From assembly GCF_000009265.1 (NCBI RefSeq), contig NC_008380.1:3725501-3789500 (forward strand): a DNA stretch of 64,000 nt, read 5' to 3'. The notes under the pieces were generated by a model. The model was given only the letters and a program-made list of their open reading frames with translations. It did no database searches and was not told the DNA's origin. The stretch comes from Rhizobium johnstonii 3841 (GTDB lineage Bacteria; Pseudomonadota; Alphaproteobacteria; Rhizobiales; Rhizobiaceae). Position numbers and translations under genes: made by a program. Positions 42,713 to 51,130 of this stretch are shown piece by piece (the stretch's first letter is position 1; every line of letters begins with the position of its first letter).

Positions 42713-43209
42713 TCAGCCTCCGGCAGCATCGTCGTCAGGCGCAGCAGCGCGATCCGCTCGACTTGCGCCGTCGCGGTCGCAAATTCTTCGTCCCTGCCAT
42801 TGCCGATCCGTGTTTCGAAGGCCGACAGGATATCGTCCTTGCCGAGCCCCTTGACGGCGATGATGAAGGGAAAGCCGAATTTTTCGACATAGGCCGAATT
42901 GAGTTTGGTGAAGCGGGCATGTTCGGCCGGGCTCAAGCGGTCGAGACCGGCGCCGGACTGCTCCTTCCGGCTGTCTTCGGTGAGTTCGCCTGCTATCGCG
43001 AGGCGCCCGGCAAGGTCAGGATGGGCGCTGAGCACGCCGAGGCGCTCCTGCGGGCTTGCCGCCCGGAAGACAGCGGAAAGGGCAGCATGAACGCCGGCCG
43101 CCGTCAGCGGCTCCGTCACGTGGCCGGCGTCATAGGCGCGCTCGGCGATGAAAGGCGAATGTTCAAAGACGCCGCCGAAGCGGGAAACGAAATCCTCGCG
43201 CAACATCAT
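42709..43209 (-). CDS. uraD: OHCU decarboxylase
   Basis: 166 residues. UraD decarboxylates 2-oxo-4-hydroxy-4-carboxy-5-ureidoimidazoline to S-allantoin. Signs: LREDFVSRFGGVFEHSPFIAERAY at the N-terminus, catalytic His in LSAHPDLAGRLA near residue 62, FTKLNSAYVEKFGFPFIIAVKG near 105 and a C-terminal ALLRLTTMLPEAE. The start ATG shares bases with the puuE stop (TGATG). The next gene overlaps its stop by 4 bases. Confidence 0.95.
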   Translation of the reverse strand: MMLREDFVSRFGGVFEHSPFIAERAYDAGHVTEPLTAAGVHAALSAVFRAASPQERLGVLSAHPDLAGRLAIAGELTEDSRKEQSGAGLDRLSPAEHARFTKLNSAYVEKFGFPFIIAVKGLGKDDILSAFETRIGNGRDEEFATATAQVERIALLRLTTMLPEAE

Positions 43210-44132
43210 CAGAGCGCTTCCGGCTGATGATGCTTGTGCCAGTGCTCGGCGATCTCGATGCGGCGCGGAATCCAGACCTTGTCATGCTTCAGCACATATT
43301 CGATAAAGCGCTTCAGCGCTGCCGCCCGGCCGGGACGTCCGACGAGGCGGCAATGCAATCCAACCGACATCATCTTCGGGCTGCCCGCCTTGCCTTCCTC
43401 ATAAAGCGTGTCGAAGGCGTCCTTCAGATAGGTGAAGAACTGATCGCCGGCATTGAAGCCCTGCGGCGTTGCAAAACGCATGTCGTTGGTTTCGAGCGTA
43501 TAGGGGATGATCAGGAAGGGTTTCCCGTCGACGCCCTTCACCCAATAGGGCAGATCATCGGCGTAGGAATCGGAGGAATAGAGGAAACCGCCCTCCTCCT
43601 GCACCAGCCGAAGCGTATTGTCGGAAGGCTTGCCCTGATAGAGGCCATAGGGCCGCTCGCCGGTAAGCTCGGTGTGCAGGCGCACGGCTTCGAGGATATG
43701 CTTGCGCTCCAGATCTTCAGGAAAATCCTTATATTCCAGCCAGCGGTAGCCGTGGCTGGCGATCTCCCAGCCGGCCTCCTTCATCGCAGCGACGGCCTCG
43801 GGGTTGCGGGCCATCGCCAGCGTCACGCCGTAGACGGTCGCCTGCACCTTGAGATCGGTGAACATCCGCCAGAGCCGCCAGAAGCCGGCACGCGAACCAT
43901 ACTCATAGATCGATTCCATGTTGAGGTTGCGCTGCCCTGGCCAGGCGGCCGCACCGACGATCTCCGACAGCAGGTTTTCGGAAGCCGGATCTCCGTCGAG
44001 GATCGAGCTTTCGCCGCCCTCCTCGTAGTTGATGACGAACTGCACGGCGATGCGTGCCTCGTCCGGCCATTTCGGATCGGGCGTCAGACGCCCGTAACCG
44101 ACGAGATTGCGCGGATAAGTCTCGGATACCAT
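43209..44132 (-). CDS. puuE: Allantoinase PuuE (polysaccharide-deacetylase fold)
   Basis: 307 residues. PuuE is a cofactor-free or metal-assisted allantoinase of the NodB/carbohydrate esterase 4 fold that converts allantoin to allantoate. Signs: YPRNLVGYGRLTPDPKWPDEARIAVQF at the start, YEEGGESSILDGD, NMESIYEYGSRAGFWRLWRMF, ASHGYRWLEYKDFP near 135, and LYSSDSYADDLPYW. ATG 44132 has AGAAGGTG upstream; 12 further residues in the frame are not family-like. It leads the operon puuE-uraD-HepT-like-allA-uraH-phosphoesterase; no allantoate amidohydrolase or allantoicase follows. Confidence 0.95.
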   Translation of the reverse strand: MVSETYPRNLVGYGRLTPDPKWPDEARIAVQFVINYEEGGESSILDGDPASENLLSEIVGAAAWPGQRNLNMESIYEYGSRAGFWRLWRMFTDLKVQATVYGVTLAMARNPEAVAAMKEAGWEIASHGYRWLEYKDFPEDLERKHILEAVRLHTELTGERPYGLYQGKPSDNTLRLVQEEGGFLYSSDSYADDLPYWVKGVDGKPFLIIPYTLETNDMRFATPQGFNAGDQFFTYLKDAFDTLYEEGKAGSPKMMSVGLHCRLVGRPGRAAALKRFIEYVLKHDKVWIPRRIEIAEHWHKHHQPEAL

Positions 44133-44247
44133 CAAATCACCTTCTGAAAAGACGGGGAACGGTAGCATCCGCAGCCGGAATGTCGAGACGGAAACTGCTC
44201 CGCCGGATTTTGCCTTTACGACACAAGCCTTTAGCTCATCAGCAGAT

Positions 44248-44955
44248 TCAAGCGATTTTGCGCGCGCTGACCTTGCCCATCGGATGCAGCGAATGAACGC
44301 GGAAAGGACCGCCAGTGCCCTCTTCGATCATCAGGGCAACGTTGGAAACCATTACAGGTTCGCAGAGGACAGGCTCGAAGATCGTCCGCAACACCGGTTC
44401 GATGCGCGGCATGTCAATCGCGTTGACGGGGCCTGTCACAGGCATATGGAAGCGGAACTCCTCCATCACATAGGGATTGCCCCAGCGATGCAGATTGGAA
44501 AATTGCGTCGCCGACAGCCCGTCCGGATCACTGCGTTCGATCTCGGCCTCGCTGAGCGGTGCGCGAAAACGATCGAATTCCTGCACAATCGCCGAGGCGA
44601 GATACTGGATCTGCTCGCAGGGAGTGCTCGGCAGCAGGCTGTAGAAATTGCCGAGCCGGGCGACTTCGATACGCGGAATCTGAAAGGGAACGAAGGTTCC
44701 GGAAAAACGCATCAGATCGCGCAGGAGTTGCGATTCGGGCATGTCGTGGGACAGATGAAAGGGCGCCTTCAAAACACCGTGAAAGCCGTAGCGCCGTGGC
44801 ACGGCGGTATGGAAGGCGATCTCGTGAATACCGAGGCCACGAACTGCCGGAGGCTCCATCATATCGCCCGAAAACACGTTTCGGCCAAGCCAATTGGCGG
44901 CCACGAGCGACAACGGGTCGCTCGCCGGAGGCGTGAAGCAAATGGCATAGCGCAT
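44248..44955 (-). CDS. DUF1045 family protein, 2H phosphoesterase-like
   Basis: 235 residues. Two His-containing motifs typical of the 2H phosphoesterase superfamily are present: YGFHGVLKAPFHL near residue 60 and EFRFHMPVTGPV near 175. The family (DUF1045) is found in phosphonate (phn) clusters, where a member serves as a cyclic phosphodiesterase step, but no phn genes lie nearby. It stands alone between the ureide operon and the MnmC-like gene. The 114 bases between its start and that gene hold nothing I recognise. Confidence 0.78.
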   Translation of the reverse strand: MRYAICFTPPASDPLSLVAANWLGRNVFSGDMMEPPAVRGLGIHEIAFHTAVPRRYGFHGVLKAPFHLSHDMPESQLLRDLMRFSGTFVPFQIPRIEVARLGNFYSLLPSTPCEQIQYLASAIVQEFDRFRAPLSEAEIERSDPDGLSATQFSNLHRWGNPYVMEEFRFHMPVTGPVNAIDMPRIEPVLRTIFEPVLCEPVMVSNVALMIEEGTGGPFRVHSLHPMGKVSARKIA

Positions 44956-45069
44956 GCAATTTCCTCCATCAAGGAAGTGAGCGCCGTTCAGATCCGACGC
45001 TGTCGATGCGCAAGCAGATAGGTGATTTGCATGACAGAATAACGAAGCAGAGCAGCGGCTAATTCACGT

Positions 45070-46248
45070 TTAACGTGAAGCCACCGCGATGTGGCTCGAA
45101 ATCGCGAAGCTTTGCGGCAGCGAAAATTCGTGAGGTTCATCGCCTGCGATACATATCGCCGCCTCGGCCAGCCGGTGCGCGAGGCCGAAACTGACCTTGA
45201 AGCCGCCGGTCAGCGCGATCAGGCGCGGATGGTCAGGGTGGCAGCCCACCATCGGATCGCGGTCGATCGCCTTCGGGCGAAGCCCCGCCCAGCGCTCGAC
45301 GACCGGCGCGGAACGAAGCGCCGGCACGATCGCACGCGCCGCGTCGATCAGTGCGTCGAGCTGGGCATCGGTGGAAGTAGGATCCTCGAAACGGTTCTCA
45401 CTGGTGCTGCCGATCGCGGCATGTCCGCCCTCATGGGCCACGACATAAAGCCCATCGAGGAAGATGGTCGGCAAGGCAGGATCGATATCGGCCTTGAGCA
45501 GCGCCGCCTGCCCCTTCACAGCTTGGCCGAGTGGCTGTTTCAGCCCCGGCGTCAGGCCTTCGAGCAGTGGAAAGGACTGGTGGCCGGCGGCGATGATGCA
45601 GCGCCCGAAGGCAACGGTCTCGCCGCCGACCTCGGCAATGCCGCGTTCGGGATCGAGGCCGGTGACCCCGGCATGCTCCATGATCCTGACATGCCTTGCC
45701 CGCCGCAGGAAGGCTATGAGCACCGCGATCAACGCGCGGGGCGCCACGCGGGCGGCGAGCGTGTCGTGCACGAAGCCGCTCTCGCCGGCGGACGCCTCGA
45801 TCCAGCCGTCGACCGGCGGCCTGTCGAGCACATGCCAGTGGAAACGGCGGTCGCTTGACCGCCAATGGTGTTCGGCGTCCTTGGAGTGACCGAGCGCTAT
45901 TTTATTGAGATGCGGCTTCGGTAGCGGGATCAGCCGCCCGGACCTGTTATAGCAGGCTGAAAGTCCGGTTTCGGCTTCGAGCCCTGCGATCTCGGCTTCG
46001 AGCGAGACCAGCGCATCGAACTGGAACTGCTTCTTCTCCGACCAGCGATCCGGCATGTGCGGCATCAGCGCCCCGAGCAGGCCGCCGCTCGCACCTCCGC
46101 CTAGGCTGCCGGCGTCCGCGACAAAGGTACGGATACCACGGCGTTCGGCATGGACGGCCACCCAGAGACCCATGATGCCGCCGCCGACGATCAGCAATTC
46201 GCAGGACGATTGACCTGAGACCGGCGCAGGACTATCGGCTTTTTCCAT
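45070..46248 (-). CDS. FAD-dependent oxidoreductase, MnmC C-terminal-domain type
   Basis: 392-residue DAO-family flavoprotein. The Rossmann motif CELLIVGGGIMGLWVAVHAERRG is near residue 17, then AGSLGGGASGGLLGALMPHMPDRW, and the C-terminal WAGLRPKAIDRDPMVGCHPDHPRLIALTGG. In E. coli the corresponding domain of bifunctional MnmC oxidises cmnm5s2U34 in tRNA to nm5s2U34; here it is a separate gene. The partner methyltransferase MnmD is divergent and starts in the same four bases (CATG), so the two start codons overlap. Whether this ORF is truly the tRNA enzyme is inferred from pairing with MnmD. Confidence 0.82.
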   Translation of the reverse strand: MEKADSPAPVSGQSSCELLIVGGGIMGLWVAVHAERRGIRTFVADAGSLGGGASGGLLGALMPHMPDRWSEKKQFQFDALVSLEAEIAGLEAETGLSACYNRSGRLIPLPKPHLNKIALGHSKDAEHHWRSSDRRFHWHVLDRPPVDGWIEASAGESGFVHDTLAARVAPRALIAVLIAFLRRARHVRIMEHAGVTGLDPERGIAEVGGETVAFGRCIIAAGHQSFPLLEGLTPGLKQPLGQAVKGQAALLKADIDPALPTIFLDGLYVVAHEGGHAAIGSTSENRFEDPTSTDAQLDALIDAARAIVPALRSAPVVERWAGLRPKAIDRDPMVGCHPDHPRLIALTGGFKVSFGLAHRLAEAAICIAGDEPHEFSLPQSFAISSHIAVASR

Positions 46249-47005
46249 GACAGACGTGAACCCCGATCAGATTGGCGCAGGCGCGCCGCAGCCGCTCGAA
46301 TGGCGCGACGGCGATATGCCCTATTCCACCGCCTTTGGCGATCATTTTTATTGCCAGACCGACGGGCGGCTGGAATGCGGCCACGTTTTCCTCGCCGGCA
46401 ACGGCCTGCCGGAACGATGGAGCGGGCGGAAGCACTTCCTGATCGGCGAACTCGGCTTCGGCACCGGCCTGAACTTCACCGAAACCTGGCGGCAATGGAA
46501 GCTCCACCGTGCAGACGGCCAGCACCTGCATTTCACCTCCTTCGAACTCCACCCGATGCGCGGCGAAGAAATCGGCCGGGCGCTGTCGCACTGGCCGGAG
46601 ATCGATGCCGAACGTCAGGTGCTGACCGCGGCTTGGCCGGAAATACCGGCCGGTATCGTGCGACTCGATCTCGATGCCCAGACGACGCTCAGCGTCGTAT
46701 GCGGCCATGCATTGGAGGGCGTGGCGGCAGCCACGCCCGGCTTCGACGCCTGGTATCTCGACGGCTTCGCCCCCTCGCGCAACAGCGATATGTGGTCGGA
46801 GCAACTGATGCGGCTCGTCTGCGAGAAAAGCGCAGCCGGTGGCACCTTCGCCACCTATGCGGCGGCCGGCTTCGTGCGCCGCAATCTCATCGCCGCGGGC
46901 TTCGCCGTCGAGCGCCGCAAGGGCTTTGCCGGCAAGCGCGAAATGCTCTGCGGCGTAAAAATATTAGGCGCTGAAGAGCTACCCACCAACCATCGCCGTT
47001 CATAA
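46247..47005 (+). CDS. mnmD: tRNA 5-methylaminomethyl-2-thiouridine methyltransferase (MnmD)
   Basis: 252 residues. MnmD methylates nm5s2U34 to mnm5s2U34 in the wobble position of certain tRNAs. Signs: PLEWRDGDMPYSTAFGDHFYC near residue 12, FLIGELGFGTGLNFTETWRQW near 65 (SAM loop), HFTSFELHPMRGEEIGRAL near 90, and AWYLDGFAPSRNSDMWSEQLM near 165 (catalytic). The ATG at 46247 overlaps the ATG of the divergent MnmC-like gene. The 14 bases to the next, convergent kinase gene leave no room for a terminator. Confidence 0.94.
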   Translation: MTDVNPDQIGAGAPQPLEWRDGDMPYSTAFGDHFYCQTDGRLECGHVFLAGNGLPERWSGRKHFLIGELGFGTGLNFTETWRQWKLHRADGQHLHFTSFELHPMRGEEIGRALSHWPEIDAERQVLTAAWPEIPAGIVRLDLDAQTTLSVVCGHALEGVAAATPGFDAWYLDGFAPSRNSDMWSEQLMRLVCEKSAAGGTFATYAAAGFVRRNLIAAGFAVERRKGFAGKREMLCGVKILGAEELPTNHRRS

Positions 47006-47019
47006 AAATTATCCGGAGG

Positions 47020-50000
47020 TCAGTAGCTGGTGCGCTCCGGCTGCTGCTCGCTCGTTCCGAGCCACTGGCGGATTTTTTCCTCGAGCAGTTCGGGACTGAT
47101 CGGCTTCGACATGTAGTCGTCCATGCCGGCATCGAGGCAGAGTTCGCGGTCGCTTTCGAGCGCATGGGCGGTGACGCCGATGATCGGCACCCGGTGCCCC
47201 TGCCCCTTTTCGCGTTCGCGGATCGTCTGGGTGGCTTGATGGCCGTTCATGACGGGCATCGAGACGTCCATCATGATGATGCGCGGCGTATGCCGCTCCC
47301 AGGCGGCGACCGCCTCCTCGCCATTGTCGACGACGAGGAAGGAAAGACCTGTGCCTTGCAGGATCTGGGTGAAGACGATCTGGTTGACCTCGTTGTCCTC
47401 GGCAACGAGCACGTCGACGAATTCCGCGGCCCGTTTCTGCGGCATAGGCGCTGGCGCCGGCACAGCCGCTTCCGTCTGCAGCCGGGCAATGTCGGCCTCG
47501 GAAGCCTGCTTGACGCGGCTGGCGCGCACCACTTCGACGACGGTGTTGCGCAGCACGTTGGCGCGCGCCGGCTTCATCAGATGCGCGTGGCCGTTCAGCG
47601 CCGCGAATTCCTTTTCGGTGCCCGAAATATCCATCGACGTCAGGAAGATGATCGGCAGTTCGACGAAGCGGGGATCGGCGCGCAGCCGGCGCGCGACATC
47701 GGCGCCGTTCATATCCGGCATGTGATAGTCGAGCACGACGGCATCGACGGTGACGCCGAGATTGGCCGCCGCCTCCAGGATCGCAAGCCCGGTGCCGCCG
47801 CTCTCGGCGGCCACGCCGTCGAAGCCCCAGAGAGACAGCTGCTCGGTGAGGATTCGCCGGTTTACTTCATTGTCGTCGACGACGAGGATGCGCGCACCCT
47901 GCACGTTGATCGGCAACGGCTTCGGCTCAAGGCGGGCGGCCGCCACCGGAAACGGCAGGTTGATGGTGAAGACGGAGCCCTTGCCCCATTCGCTTTCGAC
48001 GTTGAGATAACCGCCGAAAAGGTCGACGAGCCCGGCGGTGATCGCAAGACCGAGGCCGGTTCCTTCATGCCGCCGGGTCGACGAGGCGTCCACCTGCGAG
48101 AATTTATCAAAGACCGATTCGAGCTTCTCCGACGGAATGCCGATCCCGGTATCCTCGATGCGGATGCACGCCATGATCTCGCCGCCGGCCGCCGGCTGGA
48201 AGCCGACATCGACGAAGACATGGCCGCGCTCGGTGAACTTGACGGCGTTACCGACAAGATTGGTAACGATCTGGCGGAAACGCCCGGCGTCGCCGATCAC
48301 GGCGGCGGGCAGGTCAGGCGCGGCCCGCACCAGGAGTTCGATGTTCTTCTCGGCGGCGTGCGAGGACAAGAGTGTCGCCACGTCCTCCACCGCTTCGGTG
48401 ATATCGAAGGCGGCCTTGCGCAGTTTCATCTGCCCGGCGTCGATCTTGGAGAAGTCGAGGATATCGTTGATGATCGTCAGCAGCGCGTTACCCGACTTGA
48501 CGATGATATCGACGAAGGTCTTCTGGCGGGTATCGAGATTGGTCTTGGCGAGCAGCTCCGCCATGCCGAGCACGCCGTTCATCGGTGTGCGGATCTCATG
48601 GCTCATATTGGCAAGGAATTCGGATTTGGCGCGATCGGCGGCTTCGGCGCGCGAGAGCAGTTGGCGTAGCTCCTCTTCGCGGCCCTTGAGCTCGGTGACG
48701 TCGGTGAAGAGCGCCACCCAGTGTTGCCCCTTGCTGACCGTCGCGTCCATGTTCACCCAGCGCTCGCCGCCGACATGGAAGGCCGTGGAGATCGGCAACC
48801 TGGCCGCGATATTGTCGCGCCAACCTTGCAGAATCTCGGCCGCGTCCTCGTGGAAGTCGCCGCGCGCCGCGCAGAAATCGAACATGCCGAGCCAACCCTG
48901 CCCGGTCTCGATATAGGTGGCGGGAATCTCCAGGATATGAGCCAACGCCTCATTGGACATCTTGATAATGCCGTCCTGAACGATGGCTAGGCCCTGCGGC
49001 ATGGCATGCGTCGCGTCGCGCAACAACTCGCCGAGATGTTCCAGCGCGGCACGGGCCTCGTGGACTTCATTTTCCCGCTCACGCACGGCCGTAATGTCGG
49101 CATAGGTCAGCAGGATCCGGTCGTTCGAGATACGGCGGCTATCGAAGATGACGGATTTGCCGCCCGCCCAGCCGAGCTCGATCGGCTCGGGCTCCTCGGT
49201 CTCGAACAGGTGCTTGCGGAAATCGTAGATCTCCTCGGGCGTCTGCGTGCCGTCGTAGCGACCGAGCTCATAATTGCGGCGGATGACGTCGATGAAGGGC
49301 CGGCCATCGAAAGGATCGTCGAGTGGCAGCTCCCAGATGCCGTAGAACTCGTCGTTGATGTAGAGGATCCGGTGGTCGTTATCGAGGATCAGCACGCCGA
49401 CCGGCAACGAGCGCAGGATATTCTCGATATCCCGGTGCAGCACCTCTTTGTGTTTCTGCGCCTCGATCAGCGCCTTCTCTCGTTCCTTGAGTGGCGAGAT
49501 GTCCGAAAAGGAGCCGACGACATAGGGCCGACCATCCGCTGTCACGACGCGATTGACGCGCGAGAGGACGGAATAGATATGACCGTCCTTGCTCGGCAAC
49601 AGGCTTTCGATCTCCTTCGACTTGCCACCTTGCAACGCCAGCAGGTTTTCCTGGTAGATCGCCTCGCCCCCGTCAGGACCGAACATTTCGTGTTCGGTCA
49701 TCCCAAGGACCCGAGAACGGCTATGACCGCTGAAGGTCTCGTAATATTGATTGGCGTAGACGAGGCGATGCTTCTCGTCGCGAACGAAGGCTGCAACCGG
49801 GAGGTCCTCCAGGATGGTCCGCAGCAGATCGAGCTCATTGACGCTCTCGTGCCAGGCCGTGTCGCCGACAGCCGCAGGCTTTGCGCCGTTGCGATAGGCG
49901 GCGTTGACGACCAGCGGCCGGCCATCTTCGGCAAAGATGCCGATCGGCTGGTCGAGCTGTTCCAGCGCCTCGCGCACGCGGGCGAAATCGGCGGCGGCGC

Positions 50001-50394
50001 TATCGTCCGCGGCCCGGCGCGGCGCCGCTCGCACTTCGAAAATGCCGAGCACGTAAGCCCGGTCCGGCGACGGCGAGAAGCTTTCGATCTGGATGCGCTC
50101 ATGGTCGACCCCCGCCGCATCGAAGCAGATGGCGTTTTCCTCGGTGCCGAACACCAGTGCGCGGCGTTCCTTGTCCTCGCGCTCCTCTTCCTCGGGACGG
50201 TCGAGAAGCTCGCGGCTGCGCCTGCCGATGAAATCGGAAATCTCGCGGCCTAGAAAGCGGGCATAGGCCTCGTTGACGGCGATATAACGCAGCTCGCTGT
50301 TCTTGACATAGGCCGGGGTATCCAGATCAGCGATCCGGCGGCAAGCCAACTCCAGAAGTTCCCCGGCTGATTTCAAAAAATATCGCTCCCGCAA
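47020..50394 (-). CDS. Multi-PAS hybrid sensor histidine kinase with two receiver domains
   Basis: 1124 residues, no clear transmembrane helix, so it is probably cytoplasmic. Order: PAS domains at about 8-110, 190-310, 325-440 and 470-590 (e.g. TPAYVKNSELRYIAVNEAYARF, RLVYANQYYETFSG, RILYINDEFYGIW); HisKA near 610 with the phosphorylated His in ANMSHEIRTPMNG; HATPase near 720-840 (NLVGNAVKFTERG, DTGIGIPSEKLESVF, GTGLGLAITAGLV); receiver 1 near 860 (RILVVDDNEVN) and receiver 2 near 1005 (VLVAEDNEVNQ). It lacks an Hpt domain, so a separate phosphotransferase is needed. Signals are unknown. It converges on mnmD. Confidence 0.92.
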   Translation of the reverse strand: MRERYFLKSAGELLELACRRIADLDTPAYVKNSELRYIAVNEAYARFLGREISDFIGRRSRELLDRPEEEEREDKERRALVFGTEENAICFDAAGVDHERIQIESFSPSPDRAYVLGIFEVRAAPRRAADDSAAADFARVREALEQLDQPIGIFAEDGRPLVVNAAYRNGAKPAAVGDTAWHESVNELDLLRTILEDLPVAAFVRDEKHRLVYANQYYETFSGHSRSRVLGMTEHEMFGPDGGEAIYQENLLALQGGKSKEIESLLPSKDGHIYSVLSRVNRVVTADGRPYVVGSFSDISPLKEREKALIEAQKHKEVLHRDIENILRSLPVGVLILDNDHRILYINDEFYGIWELPLDDPFDGRPFIDVIRRNYELGRYDGTQTPEEIYDFRKHLFETEEPEPIELGWAGGKSVIFDSRRISNDRILLTYADITAVRERENEVHEARAALEHLGELLRDATHAMPQGLAIVQDGIIKMSNEALAHILEIPATYIETGQGWLGMFDFCAARGDFHEDAAEILQGWRDNIAARLPISTAFHVGGERWVNMDATVSKGQHWVALFTDVTELKGREEELRQLLSRAEAADRAKSEFLANMSHEIRTPMNGVLGMAELLAKTNLDTRQKTFVDIIVKSGNALLTIINDILDFSKIDAGQMKLRKAAFDITEAVEDVATLLSSHAAEKNIELLVRAAPDLPAAVIGDAGRFRQIVTNLVGNAVKFTERGHVFVDVGFQPAAGGEIMACIRIEDTGIGIPSEKLESVFDKFSQVDASSTRRHEGTGLGLAITAGLVDLFGGYLNVESEWGKGSVFTINLPFPVAAARLEPKPLPINVQGARILVVDDNEVNRRILTEQLSLWGFDGVAAESGGTGLAILEAAANLGVTVDAVVLDYHMPDMNGADVARRLRADPRFVELPIIFLTSMDISGTEKEFAALNGHAHLMKPARANVLRNTVVEVVRASRVKQASEADIARLQTEAAVPAPAPMPQKRAAEFVDVLVAEDNEVNQIVFTQILQGTGLSFLVVDNGEEAVAAWERHTPRIIMMDVSMPVMNGHQATQTIREREKGQGHRVPIIGVTAHALESDRELCLDAGMDDYMSKPISPELLEEKIRQWLGTSEQQPERTSY

Positions 50395-50696
50395 TAAATG
50401 AAATATCGACTACAAAAACTATAACGCCAAGGCTTTTAACAAGGTTTTAACCATAAATTTCGACAGCGGAATTTTACGAGCCGGCTCACCAAGCTGAAGA
50501 CATTTCGGGATTACCAGCCCCGGCTTGCACGAGACTGAAATGTCGCCGGCGATAAATCCTTTCGACGTCGGGGATCCGTTGAAATCATGACGAAAATTTA
50601 ATGCCGAAACCGCTTGCGCGGCCATTGCGCCGCCGCGATCCGGGCCGAGTCTGCGGCATGGCTTTATGGAAGCCATGCCCATGAAAGGAAATTACC
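50395..50696. other. Intergenic region upstream of the hybrid kinase and the small secreted protein
   Basis: About 300 bases between divergent starts. It is relatively AT-rich near 50395-50460 (AAATGAAATATCG, ACAAAAACTATAACG), as expected for promoters. I see no clear operator, RNA gene or repeat. An 87-codon minus-strand frame here lacks coding character. Confidence 0.5.
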
Positions 50697-51005
50697 ATGT
50701 CCGTTCTTCATAAGACCATGGCGACGGGCCTGATTGCGCTGACCTTTGCCGGCGCCTCGCTCGCCACCGCCACCACCGCCGATGCCCGTCCACGCGATGC
50801 CTTCTGGGGCGGCCTTGCCGCCGGCGTCGTCGGCGGCGCCCTGCTGTCGGAGGCAGCCCGTCCCGCCTACCCGGCCTATCCCGCCTATCCCGCTTACCGC
50901 CCCTACCCCCTTTACCGAACCTATTACCGGCCGGACTATTGCCACTTCGAATGGTTGCACGACGATTGGGGCAATCCCTATCGCGTCAAAGTCTGCCAGC
51001 GATAA
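50697..51005 (+). CDS. Small secreted protein with PAY repeats
   Basis: 102 residues. A signal peptide (HKTMATGLIALTFAGASLATATTADA) is followed by a short Gly/Ala region (GGLAAGVVGGALLSEAARP) and then a run of Pro-Ala-Tyr and Pro-Tyr units (PAYPAYPAYPAYRPYPLYRTYY). The C-terminus carries two cysteines in DYCHFEWLHDDWGNPYRVKVCQR, a motif seen at the end of other small rhizobial envelope proteins. AAGGAAATTACC precedes the ATG. A perfect hairpin at 51076-51101 ends the transcript. Function unknown; it may be anchored at the cell surface. Confidence 0.75.
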   Translation: MSVLHKTMATGLIALTFAGASLATATTADARPRDAFWGGLAAGVVGGALLSEAARPAYPAYPAYPAYRPYPLYRTYYRPDYCHFEWLHDDWGNPYRVKVCQR

Positions 51006-51075
51006 CAGAAACCGCATCCGGTGCCGCCTGCCCCCCGGCGGCGCCGACCCAGTGCCATCAACGACGACCAAATGA

Positions 51076-51101
51076 AACTGGCGGATTTTCATCCGCCAGT
51101 T
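51076..51101. terminator. Bidirectional terminator between the small secreted gene and the MFS gene
   Basis: Perfect 11-bp stem AACTGGCGGAT / ATCCGCCAGTT with loop TTTC. It lies 70 bases after the plus-strand gene and 30 bases after the convergent MFS gene. No long T-run follows on either side. Confidence 0.65.
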
Positions 51102-51130
51102 CAAAGCCGATCAGACCGTATTTTCAACCG

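Noticed and set aside
50419..50682. 87-codon minus-strand frame before the hybrid kinase
   Set aside because: No conserved motif, no good ribosome site and AT-rich promoter-like sequence nearby; it is probably non-coding.
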